From the NCBI GenBank assembly GCA_016715405.1, contig JADKAE010000024.1, forward strand, positions 1 through 64,000: a stretch of 64,000 nucleotides of DNA, written 5' to 3'. Positions 23,026 through 35,249 of the stretch are shown here, piece after piece. Position numbers and translations under genes: made by a program. This stretch comes from Saprospiraceae bacterium. Its GTDB lineage: Bacteria; Bacteroidota; Bacteroidia; Chitinophagales; Saprospiraceae. The notes under the pieces were generated by a model. That model was not told the origin of the DNA, made no database searches, and saw only the letters and a program-made list of their open reading frames with translations. Numbering within the stretch: position 1 is the stretch's first letter; each line of letters begins with the position of its first letter.

Positions 23026-26000
23026 ATGCATACGATGAATTCATTCAAAATATTACCGTGCATAAGTTTATTTATCTTGTGCTACAATCTGTTACCGGCA
23101 GCAATACTGCCATTTAATGCCCGTATCCATACTGCGAATCCCACAAATCCGGTTACGATAGGATTGCCGACAGCCACGGCTATTGTTCAGGTGACTCCAT
23201 CCTGGACGGGGCCTTTTGTTGACGTGGCTGTAAAGAATAAGATCACCCTGGGGATTGATCACCAAAATATGACTTTTATTACCCTTGCCGGAGACATTAA
23301 AGTAAGGATAAAACTGGAAGAATGGGCTGTAAGTAATACAACGACTACGCCTTCTTCAACTACCTACCCTGATTTAACCATAAACTATCAACCATTCAGC
23401 AATACCGTCCCCTATATTGATAAATCTGTATTCACTTTTAATGGAGCTTACAAATTTCGGATAACCATTGATGCAATTACTCAAAATGGAATTCCAATAA
23501 CTACCCTGCCTGCTAATGTATTTATTGACGCAGACATTATGGTGGAGCGTTACGGTGATTTTTCAATAAATTCTACCCTCACCATCGCAAGCCCTGTTTC
23601 AGCAAGCAAGACCCTCGATTTAAACTGCGATGGCATTTTTGATGAATTAGTTTTGTTCTGGACACCTATGGCAGGCGCTGAAGAATACCACCTCGAATGG
23701 ACGTTTGTGAATGATTACGATCTACCGCTTGGATTGTCATATTTACCTCCTGGCGGATTAAAATACGATTTTAAAAATAACAGTACCAGAATTACGACCA
23801 GAGATACAAGCTATAACATTACATTGACTTTTGAACACGGGTATCTGCTATACCGGGTTCGCGGAATTGGCAGGGACTTAAGCAACCCAAGTCAGGATAT
23901 TGTTGGAATTTGGAATGAACTTGATCATGGAAATGCAGGTGCTGTTGCAAACCGATATTACAATACCCAGGAACATGAAGCCAACAAAAATTGGCAGTAT
24001 TCGGCTACCTTTGCGGAAGAAGGAAAGAAAAAAGAAGTCATCAGCTATTTTGATGGCGGCTTAAGAAACCGGCAGTCGGTCACAAAAGTCAATTCGGATA
24101 AAAACACCATCGTAGGGGAAACAATATACGATCACCAGGGCCGCCCGGCGGTTAATGTATTGCCTGTTCCAGTACCGGCAACCGATCCCAACTGCCCGAT
24201 CAATGAGTCACCTTTAAAGTTCTATCCCAATTTTAACAGAAATGAATCAACTACAGTAGTATCCTACGACAGAGATAGTTTTGACCTGGATGCGTCTCCC
24301 GCAGATCCTTGCGATATGAAAGTGAGCCCAATGAGTATTCTTTCTGGCGCTTCCAATTATTATTCGCCGGCAAATCCGAAAAAATCCGGCTGGCAGGCAT
24401 TTGTGCCGGACGGAGAAAAATATCCTTTTACCCAAATTGAATATACCCCCGATAACACGGGAAGAATAAGGAGACAGGGCGGTGTAGGGCCAAAATATCA
24501 ATTAGGAACCAACCATGAGACAAAGTACTTTTATGGTTGGCCAAATCAAACCCAACTGGATCGGCTATTCGGCTCCGAAGTTGGCGATGCCGCGCATTAT
24601 AAAAAGAATTTAGTCATTGATGCAAATGGACAAGTCAGTGTTTCCTATTTAGATCAGGAAGGAAGGACCATCGCCACAGCATTGGCTGGAGATGCCCCAA
24701 AAGCAGCAGATAATGCAACAACTATTCTTGCGCCTTTGGACAGCGAAAGTAGTGCCGTAAAACAATTGACCATTGATTTATTTGCTAAAAATGCTTTAGG
24801 TGAAAGTTCAATTAACACAAAAAACATCCCGGGAAATGCAATTGTATTTAACTCGCAATTATTGGTTGCTTATGAAAGCGAATACAAATTTGATTATGTT
24901 TTAAATATTGACCAATTCACGGATTTATGCCTGGATACGGCGGGCGTTTGCTTTAGCTGCGTATATGACCTGGAAATAAGAGTAACTGATGATTGTGGCC
25001 AGACTGTTACACCTATGCCGGGCACCGGAGCTCATCTGGTCAATAAAACAATAGGGCATTTCACCGCAGACGCAAACGGGAATGTGGTATCCTTCAATCG
25101 GGATTGTACTGGAGCAACGCCTTTTACCCAAAACGAATTTTTTACCTTAAACTTACCCGTCGGAAATTATACCGTAAGTAAAATCCTGACCATAAACAGC
25201 GCAGCAAGGGATTTTTATGTTGCGACTTACCTGGATTCCACATATAACAGTTGCGTCAAAACATTGAGCGATTTTCAGCAGGAAGCGTTTGCCAAAATTG
25301 ACACCTCGGGGTGCAATATTACTTGTGAAAGCTGTATTGCCAGTTTGCAATACATCAATGGAAAACAGTATCTCAATGCTTCAGAGGCCCGGGACGCCTA
25401 TGTGGCCGCAGGTATCGGTACAGAACTGGAATTCGATTATTTGTTGGAAGAATGTGGCGCACCTTGCAAAACGATTTCCTGGTGCGAAGCGACCTACCAG
25501 CAAATGCTGCTCGATGTCAGCCCCGATGGCCAATATGCGCAGTTTCAAAATACGGTTGGAGGGCAGGCGCCTGATCTGGCGCTTTCTGTTTTATATGAGA
25601 ATAATATACTCCCTAAATCGTTTGACTCCGGTGGGCCGGTTAATTGGAAAAAACCCAAAATTAATATAAATGGCTCTAATTATAGCCAGTATTTAGACGC
25701 AAACGGAACGCCTTCTGTTATTCATGTAAGCCCGGACGGTGCAAATTTCATTCCTGTTGTTGATAATCCGGCACTTGTGCAGCTCGACCCTGTGGGCAAT
25801 TTTCATTACACTGTTCCTCAAAACCTTGAGTTTGTTAAGGATTTTGTAAACAATTGGAAAGATAACTGGGCAAAATCCTTAGTCCAGTACCACCCGGAAT
25901 ATTGTTATTATGAATCCTGCGCATCATACAGCAAAAATCCGGCTGGTTACTCCTCATCATCGGATGATTTTGACTCTTTATTGCTGGTCACCAATACGTA

Positions 26001-29000
26001 TCAGCAGGCTGCAGATACGGGGTTGATTTTAAACTCCTACCCTGGGTTGCCGCCAATCCAGGCTGCATCTGACATTAACGCCATGGCACAGTTATTTTAC
26101 ACCACTGCTCCTGGTGATCCTAAAGACCCTTTCTTTTTTACTTATGGGTTGCCTGCTGTTGCCAATTTTCAAGCTTTAAATGGAGTCCCCTATTCCATGG
26201 TGAAAGTTGCCGCCATTACAGCACGCTGCGGCACTACCTATCAAAATGGCCCCATACCACTCGCTTGTGAAGCTTTTGGCAAAGAGGTCGGCGCAGATCC
26301 GATTGAAAACAAAAGAATTCTTGTTTTTTCGGGCCTGATGATATTCGTCCTCCCAGCTCCGATGAAATGGATTATCAAATGTATTTACAGACCGGGCAAT
26401 GCCCGTTGGCTATTGACTTGCAGTACCTGATTACCGGATTGGCAGCACGGGATCAATTAGACAATACGGCCGGTGAAAATTTACAAGCTTATGGCGAATT
26501 CACAAACGATCTGTACGTTGCGGTAAGCGGTGGAACTGCGCCGGGCGCCTTTATTCCTTATGTCTGGAAAGCAACGAATGCAACCGGGAATGTGCTGACC
26601 GGGAATTTTGTGAATGCCTCAACCAATACCCCCGTTTGTAGTTTTGTTTTGGACAAAACAGGTACCGGAATTGTAAATTGGGATGACATAGTGAGCATCA
26701 GCCAGTTAAAATACACGGCTACGGTCGGTTCAAATTACGAATTCAACGCCATAGCCGCCCTCATGGGCACAAACGGCGCCGTTATTTATAAAACCATACA
26801 CGGGTCTACTTGCTTAAAAATTACGGGTTGCATCTTTCCACCGCAATGCGACGCAAATGATTTGGCTGAAGATTTAAGCGCTTTAATGTCGGCGCTCCAG
26901 GTAAATGGCCAATTGACAAGCAATGCTACCGTAAATTTAAACAGCTCTCCTGTTCAATACCAGTTATTCATAACCCCTGCTATTAAAAATGCACTGGGCG
27001 TAACCAACACAAACGTAGGCTGGAAACACACCCTGCCAAACTTGTACGAATTATTCGATATAACCACTACTAACCCTACCAAGGTATTGGCGATTAGATT
27101 TACCAGTTTTAGCCCTAACACTTATGCAAATCCAACCGTATTCTCGACGGTCAAATACTTTGCCGGGATCAAAAGTAAATACCAAAACTTTTTTGAAGTA
27201 AAAGGAGCGGATGCATTAAATAACCCGGTTGTTACGATTACCGGCTCGGTCGAATTGGTCAATGGCGCTGTAAAGACCGGCTTAAGCATGGGGAGTTGTG
27301 GTTTGCCCAAACCATTCTATTGTAAAGGGGATGAATTTCAGTTAAGAGAAGATTTAGAAGCTTTGCTAAAAGACGTGTTATTGAAACGCCCTTTTACCGG
27401 AAATATTGATTTAACGCAAAGCCCTCATTACACCAGCTTAATTCAATCTTATTTTCCAGCTGATTTAACAGGAACCAGCAGCCTCAATAGTGGTCAAGCT
27501 TTTGTTGAGGCTTATACAGATTCCTTGATTTTTTCTATTCAGTCTGAAAAAGGGGATTGTAAAATGATTTTGCACCACGAGGGGCCAAGCCCTCACCGGT
27601 ATTTTAATGGCCTGATTGGATTTGATGGCCCCCTAACGCCTTATGGGCCAACTGCTGCAGATAATAATCAGTACATTTTTTTCATTGTTGGAATTTATTT
27701 ATTGGGCAAGCAGCCCGTTAAAGATACCATCTGGGGAGAAAGTTGCCTGCCTTTAAAAATGTGCGACCCTTGTTTGGATGGGCCCAAACCACCCTGCGTC
27801 GTATGCGATTCCATCAGCATATTTCCGCCCAAAATCATTTGCAAAAACAACCCTGTCATTTTCGGTTTCGAGACGGTCGGCTGTTCCGGGAATCCTCAGT
27901 TAATATCGGATTTCGGGGATGGAACTGTGTCATCGGAACCCGTCCACACGTATGCCGATGCCGGTGTTTATACCGTCACCTTAACTTATGCCAGTAATCC
28001 CGCCTGCCCTCGCATTTTCATTATATTAGCAAACGCGACCATTCAGGTGAAGGATTGCGGCAGACCGGGAACAAACAAAAAAGCCCCCATTGTTGTGGAC
28101 AGAACAGGGGGTATTAAGCCTGCAAACGATGTATTGGTGCCAACTTCAAGAGCACAATGTGAAGATTTATACCAGCAATATGTGAATGCTTACCGGGCAT
28201 TTGAAAAAAAACAACGCATTCGGCGGACGTGTAAGGAATATCAAATAACAAGCCCATTGTACAGTTATGAAGAATTTTTAATAACTGGATTGTGCAACAG
28301 CCCCGACGGAATAGCCTTATTGATGGATTATATAAAATCTTTCGTCGCGGCGCCGCCTTGCCCTGGTGTGATGCCAACAATAGTGCCAACAAATCCCGGA
28401 GATCCCTGCAAAAACGCATACGATCTATACCTCACGGCAATATCCAATTACAATGAATATGTTGCCGGCCATCCTGGCTTAAAATTGCCTCCAATAGTAA
28501 ACATTTATACTTATGCTGATTTTCTATCCGGAGGATTTTGCCATTGTGTGGAAGCTTATACAGCATTTTTGCAAACCATTATCAATGAAACTGCAAACCT
28601 GAACGATGACCGGGAAGCATTGTACTGGCAATTGAATATTGCAAATACTTGTCCCCCATTACTTAAACCGCCGTGCGACCCTCCAATGCTCCAGGATACC
28701 TTTATTTCTCCACCGTATGTTCCTTACACAAATCCATGCGTACAATACCAAATTGATTTGGCTTACGCCAATGCAGCCAACGCGTACCAGCAATACGTGG
28801 ATAGTTTAACGACCTGGATTGCCGCAAAATACAACGAGCATTGTTTAAAAGCATTTGAATCCTTTACGGCTATCTACGAGGATAAAGAATACCATTTCAC
28901 CCTGTATTATTACGATCAGGCAGGAAATTTGGTGAAAACCATTCCACCGGAAGGCGTTAGGTACGTTACTGCGGCGGCTGATTTTCAAACAATCAATAAC

Positions 29001-32000
29001 GACCGAACATTTAATAAGCATTCCTTTTTTACCAATCATACCATGGCAACGACTTATGTGTACAACAGTTTAAACCAATTGGTGCGCCAAAGTATGCCCG
29101 ACCATGATTTAATGGACATCTGGGAATATTCCCTGCCCAACGGATTGGACCCCCGATTAAAAGTTACGGCAACTCAATTTGTTACGGCAACCAAAGGCTA
29201 TTTATCGGGGTATATTGATGTGGTTAATATCGGGACGCCTGCTTTCACGCGGGGGTATTTATATACCACCAACGATGGCGGCGTTACCTGGACAAAAATG
29301 AACGACCTCGTAGCATCTGACCTTAAAAAAGTTCAAATGGAGGATGCGCTCAACGGTTTTGCCGTTGGCAACCACGGCATTGTATTAAAGACTACCGATG
29401 GGGCCAGCTGGGACATGCTTGCGCAGCCGGATGTCCCCACTACCTTAAATGATTTGTATTTTACAACGGCTTCTAACGGAATCCTTATTGGCTATAATGG
29501 GGTGATTTTAAAAACTGTTGATGCTGGCGTCACTTTCACGTCCATTGCCCCTTCTATAATGTCGGGCATGAAACTCAATTCGATCACCTACGATGGCGCT
29601 AATTTATATATAGGAGCAAGCACGGCCAACGGACAAGGAAGGCTTTTAAAAGTACAGTAAGTGCCGTAAGCTGGTCGGCTTCGACTGCTATTCGCAGCAC
29701 CGACTTAGTAAAAATACAAATGGTGCCCGCAAGCCCCGGCAAGGGTTATGCCATAGGCGTGGATGGCACTTTATTGCACACGGTCAATGGCGGCGACAAC
29801 TGGATCACGGTGCCCACAGGCCACAGCCACAATTTCAAAAATGTATATTTCAAAACGGACACTGAAGGGGTTGCCATTTTGGAAACAGTTGCCGGACAAG
29901 GGCAAATTTACAAGACCACTAATTCCGGGGTGACCTGGACGCTGATCAGCGCTGCCGGCGATGATTACAATGATTTTTATTTTTACCCAAATACGACCTC
30001 GAATAGCCCTTCTGAAAAAGGCTATGCAGTAAGTAGCGATGGTAAAGTAAAACGCCTGGTGATGAACGGCAGCTACGGATTAGTAAATATTGTTACGACA
30101 TTATTGAATGTTGCTGGGGTCCCCATCATACCCTCGACGACTGATCTTGTCAGCGTTTATTTCAGCGATGCAAATCATGGCTGGGTAGCAAGCGGCACTA
30201 TGGCGTATTTTACGAGCAATGCCAACAGTGCGGCTACAACCTGGCGGGAGGTCAACCCTGGATTGCCCGCCGGCGTTACGATCAGGGAAATTTATTTCGA
30301 CCCTACCTTTAATTCCGGCATTGCACGGACCAATACCGGCGCACTCTACCGTATTCAGCCTTCCGGACTCACCTACACCTTTGCGTTAATGAGTGGAGCG
30401 GGCGATAATTATGTGGATATTGATGATGACGCCACCCATGTGTATGGTTTTGATAAAACATCGGGTACAGTAAAAAAGGCGCAAAAATCAAACCTGGGCG
30501 CCGGACTGACCACCGTTGGGATTGCCTTGCCTGCGGCGGCGAACCTCGTGTCTATCAATGTACAGGTAAGCAATACCATTTTAACAGCCGGCGTCGGCGG
30601 GGATTTGTTCAAAGGAACCGCAACGACCTGGACCGACAATTCTCCCAATGTGTCGCCTTTGGCCATTCAGGACGTACAGGCCGCCGGAATCAATACGATT
30701 TATGCAGTTGGGAACGAGGGCACATTGCTGCAAACCAGCAATGGCAGCGACTGGAAAACCGTGCCGACGGCGACAGCTGTTCCTTTCAACGCCCTTAAAT
30801 TTAATACCACGCCTACGGTGGCTGCACCCGCCACTTATGCAGGTTTAATTGCAGGCGACAATGGCTTGTTGCTCCGTAGTGCGGTTACCCCAGGCGCAGT
30901 TGCCCTGACAACCATACTCGTAGCTACCCAGGAAAACCTATACGATGTTGCCTTAAATACCGCCAACAATGCCTACGTTGCCGGCGCACACGGCACACTG
31001 GTGTCTATCCCCAACCTGTTAATCGCAACTCCGGTACTTGCTGCGCTAAAGCCCGCCGAAGATTTTCGGGGCCTTTGTTTTTTACCTGGTTCTACCGCCG
31101 TGTACGCTGTGGGCGATAACGCAGCAGTATATCAATACAACGGCGCATCAGGTGCAAAAATAAAGGCCATATACACCCCTGCCCTCCGCGATGTGCATTT
31201 CACCAATGTACAAAACGGGTACATTGTGGGCGATAAGGGAACCATACGGCACACTGCAGACGGCGGCACGCGCTGGCAATATGTATTGCCTGTGAACGCA
31301 TCAGGGGGTACCACCATGCCCATGCTAAATGGCGTCTGGACCACACAGGCGGAAAGAGCAATTATTATTGGAGATGCCGGATATGTAGGGAAAATTTCCG
31401 GAACAACCCTGACCTATTACAATATTGGAACAACCACCAATAATCTGTATGATGTAGCTGTAAAAAACGGAACAGGATACATCGTGGGGCAAGGTGGGGC
31501 TGCGTATACTACCACAAATGATGGCAGTACATTTTCGGCAATGTCGCCGGCTCTGCCAACAACTGTAACGCTGCGAGCGATACACATCTTCCAGGACAAT
31601 AATAAGTTTATGGCAGTGGGCGACAAGAAAAAAATCTATTGCTACAATGGCGCCTGGGTAGCCCATACTGCGCCGGCATTGGTTAACCCGAATACCGTGT
31701 TCACCGATGTCTTTTTTCACGACGACCGCACCGGGTACGTGGTGGGCTCGGGCGCGCCTACCATTGGCAGTTATGTGCTGCGTTGCTCTTTTGATGCCAA
31801 TATTCAAACTTCGGGGCCAACAACGGACAAATGGGTAGATATGGACTTGAAGGGGACTAATGGCGTGGCAATACCAGCCAATGTTGATGTGGTCACCATA
31901 GATTTTGCCACCCGTTATCATGGCTTTTTGGGCGGATCCTTCAATACGGGCATACCCACCATCAACTACGCCCGCTTAGTGAACGATGAAACCAACCTGT

Positions 32001-32494
32001 TCTCCACGCGCTTCTGGTACGACCGGTTAGGCCGAATGGTGGTGTCTCAAAACACAAAACAATTCAACCGTAAAAAGGCATCTGCTTTAAATCTTGCTGA
32101 TTACAGCTACACCCGGTATGACTCCCTGGGGCGCATATCGGAAGTGGGAGAATTGACCGACAATGCCGGAAGCAATACCCGTTTCTCCACTATTTTTGGA
32201 GAAGTTGTCAACGGATTATTTAACCCGGACGTAATCAGCGACACCAAACTAAATGCATGGATCAATGCGAGCAACAGGCGGGAAGTGACCAAGACCTATT
32301 ACGACGAGACCATCATTACAGGTCTGCCAATCACGCAGGAAAATCTGCGTAAACGCGTGGCCACCGTAACGTATGAAGACGTGAATGACAATAACCCACA
32401 AACGTATCAGCATGCCACCCACTATAGTTACGACATACACGGAAATGTAAAAACGCTGTTGCAGGACACCCCGGCATTGGATGGCATACAATAG
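23026..32494 (+). CDS. Giant YD/RHS trunk with Ycf48-like propeller (frames to be joined)
   Basis: About 3150 residues in three pieces joined by one-base T-run corrections near 26325 and 29645. After a signal peptide (23026-23110) come a YD-type segment (SYFDGGLRNRQSVTKVN, IYDHQGRPAVNVLP at 24.0-24.2 kb), cysteine-rich beta regions, a PKD domain near 27.9 kb (DFGDGTVSSEPVHTYADAG), a YD repeat near 28.9 kb (YYYDQAGNLVKTIPPEG), then a long run of Ycf48/BNR-type repeats (29.2-31.8 kb, e.g. GIVLKTTDGASWD, GTLLHTVNGGDNW) and a final YD block (HYSYDIHGNVKTLLQD) ending at 32494. In single-chain relatives, as I recall them, the text after this last block runs directly into the RHS core; here a genuine stop is followed 14 bp later by a core cassette with its own signal peptide. 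No T9SS domain. Confidence 0.85.
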
Positions 32495-32508
32495 TTGAAA
32501 CCCGGATC

Positions 32509-34973
32509 ATGAAAAACACAAATAAAATACCTAAATCCGTCTTTTATTCAGCGCTTTCCCTTGTGTGGCTGCTGTCCGGGACTCCTTATGCCCAAGCCCA
32601 AACACAACGATTTAAGCGGATAGACTACCAGTACGATCTCATCAGCGGAAAGGTGAATGACGTTCTCTACCAGGCTGCCGAACCCGATGCCTTTTACCAT
32701 AACTATGAATACGACGCAGACAACCGCATCATCAAAGTACATACCAGCAAAGACAGCGTCATCTGGGACCAGGACGCTCAGTATTTTTATTATTCCCATG
32801 GCCCTTTAGCTCGGGTAGAGATTGGAGACAACCAAACCCAGGGCATGGATTATGTCTATACCCTGCAAGGCTGGATAAAAGGCGTAAACAGCAATTTGTT
32901 AAAAGCGGAAAACGACATCGGAAGCGATGGCTTAGCCGGAAGCGTCAATAGCCGGGTTGCCAAAGATGCTTTCGGCTACACCCTAAATTATCATGCCGGC
33001 GACTACACACCCATCGACGCATCAAAATGGAGCAGCACCGCACTGCGTTTTGAAGCCGTGACGCCCGGCAGCGATCTGATGGCCGCCCGTTTTGACCTGT
33101 TCAATGGGAACATCGGCAGTATGGTCACCACCATCCAGGAGCCGAAAATGTACACCGGAGCCGCCAATGAAAAACCCAATATTCTGCCCCAGGGAACGGC
33201 TTATCGGTACGACCAGTTGAACCGCTTGCTGGAAATGAAAGCTTTTCAAAATTTAGGCACAGACCCTGCCATTACCACCAGTTTTAACAAATGGCAGCCC
33301 GGTTCTACTTATGCAAATTTGTACCACAACACCTTCCAGTACGACGCAAACGGCAATATTTTGAAGCAAATCAGGGCCGATGGAGCAGGAAAACCCATTG
33401 ACTCCTTAACCTATAACTATGTAAAAGATGCGAGTGGCCGCACTAAATCGAACCGCTTGTACCACGTAAATGATAAAGTAAACAAAACCGCATTTACAGA
33501 TGACATCGATGATCAGGGCTTATTTAATGCCGATCCGCTAACGGCAAACAAAAGCGGTAATAACTATCAATACGACGCGATTGGAAATTTAATCCAAGAT
33601 ACCTTGGAAGGAATCGACACCATTGAATGGACGGTTTACGGCAAGATTAAGAGCATTACCCGGTTATCAGGCAGTTTGAGGTCCGATCTGGAATTCCAGT
33701 ACGATGCGAGCGGAAACCGAGTGGCGAAAATTGAAAAGCCGAGGGATGCCAGCGGGGTGAAGCCGCAAAGTGCTTGGATTACAACCTATTATACGCGGGA
33801 TGCGCAAGGGAATGTGATGGGGATCTATACACACACCCCGCTTACGGTTGGGCCAAGTTTTAAAACCATCGAACGCTACCTGTATGGAAGCAGCCGCCTG
33901 GGAAGCGACAATACCGAAGTGGAATTGATCGCTGCATCGCCGGCTGCAAATCCAGCCATCCGAAGGCCCGGGGACAAGCACTTCGAAGGCAGTAATCACC
34001 TGGGCAATGTACTCGCCGTTTTTTCGGCGCGCAAAATTCCGCGAGATGATGATATTGATGGGGTGATTGATTATTTTCAACCAGAGGTATTAGCGGCTAA
34101 TGATTACAGCCCGTTTGGGGTGGTTTTGGATGGGCGGGATTTGGGGGTTGATGAGAGGTATGGGTTTAATGGGATGGAGAGGGATGATGAGGTGAAGGGG
34201 GCGGAGAATACTTATTCAACTACATATAGAATTTTCGATCCACGATTAGGGAAATGGCTATCAATTGATCCACAAACTGCTTCCACACCTTGGGAAACAT
34301 CATACGCTTCTATGGGGAATAATCCCATTGTATTAAATGATCCAATGGGTGATGCATGGGATAAAAAGTCCGACGAGAAAAAAGCCAATGAGATGACTGC
34401 GTCTGCTGATAGTAAAATCGCAGAATATACTAAGGCACTAGCTACTTTAGACCCCGATAAGGAAGCTGATAAAATAACTGACCTTAAATCTTCTATTCAA
34501 GAATTGACTGATGCTAAAAAAGAGCTCAAAGAAATGGGTGAAAAAGAAGATATTTTCTATAGTTTTTCTAAAAAAGAAAGCGGTGATACAAAAATAAGTG
34601 GTACAAAAGCGTATAAAGACAAAGAAGGTAATCAAAAAAATGGCATTGTAGTTACAATAGAGTATGGTGATGAAGGAGATGCTTTTCATGAAGCTAAGCA
34701 TGGGTGGCAGATTTTGGCTGGAAAAATGAGTAATGTCTTTGGTGTGCCAGATAATTTATATGATGTCGACGATGAGGTTCAAGCAAAAAAAGAGAGTTTG
34801 CAATTAGAGGCAAGGAGGGAGGATACGTCATGGCCGAGGGTTACCTTAAAATTACAGCTGCAAGATGGGTCGAGGCCGTAAATACAGGTAAAGCAAGAGG
34901 ACTTGCTATACCTGATTCTTATTTGAAAATTGCAAAAGAATGGGAGGAACAGCAGAAAAAATCAAAAGAGTAA
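32509..34973 (+). CDS. Secreted RHS-core cassette 1 with HExxH metallopeptidase-like tip
   Basis: A signal peptide ends near YAQAQ, then QRFKRIDYQYDLISGKVND opens the RHS-core half. YD repeats follow, then the RHS signature SNHLGNVLAVFSARK and the junction RYGFNGMERDDEV...RIFDPRLGKWLSIDP, after which the unique tip starts (about 34.35 kb). The tip has a short coiled coil (residues about 635-680) and GDAFHEAKHGWQ, an HExxH zinc motif with first His at residue 727, plus E756 (in DDEVQAKKE) as candidate third ligand. Metallopeptidase tips are known among polymorphic toxins. The frame is lost at a GGG run (34817-34819); with one more G it continues to TAA at 34973 instead of 34881. The tip is more AT-rich than the core, a sign of separate origin. 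No T9SS domain; no immunity gene follows. Confidence 0.85.
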
Positions 34974-35249
34974 AAAAACGAAAGCTATGCAACTGCATCA
35001 CCGCTGGCGCGAAATGTTCGCCACTCTGGGACTCACGAGCATACCTGCGACATACGCACAAATAAGCGCACGACAAAATGAAAGGAGATACCTGTTAACC
35101 ACAAGTGTAAGACCGTACAAAATGGAAACACAAAACTTGCCTGTCGGGCTTATCTTTAAGAAAAAAATACAGAAGATAGCATATAAAGCCGACATTAATC
35201 AAGACAACTGGCTCTTTTCCCAACCCTATTACATTTTTATAAACCCAAC
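34974..35249 (+). other. Spacer between cassettes 1 and 2, no confident gene
   Basis: 276 bp. An open frame over it (ending 35253) has no recognisable protein character and no ribosome site. It contains TGGCGCGAAATGTTCGCC at 35005, a word that recurs in degenerate form after cassette 2 (37730) and twice after cassette 3 (40427, 40565). An immunity gene would be expected here in a classical toxin locus, and none can be supported. Confidence 0.4.
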
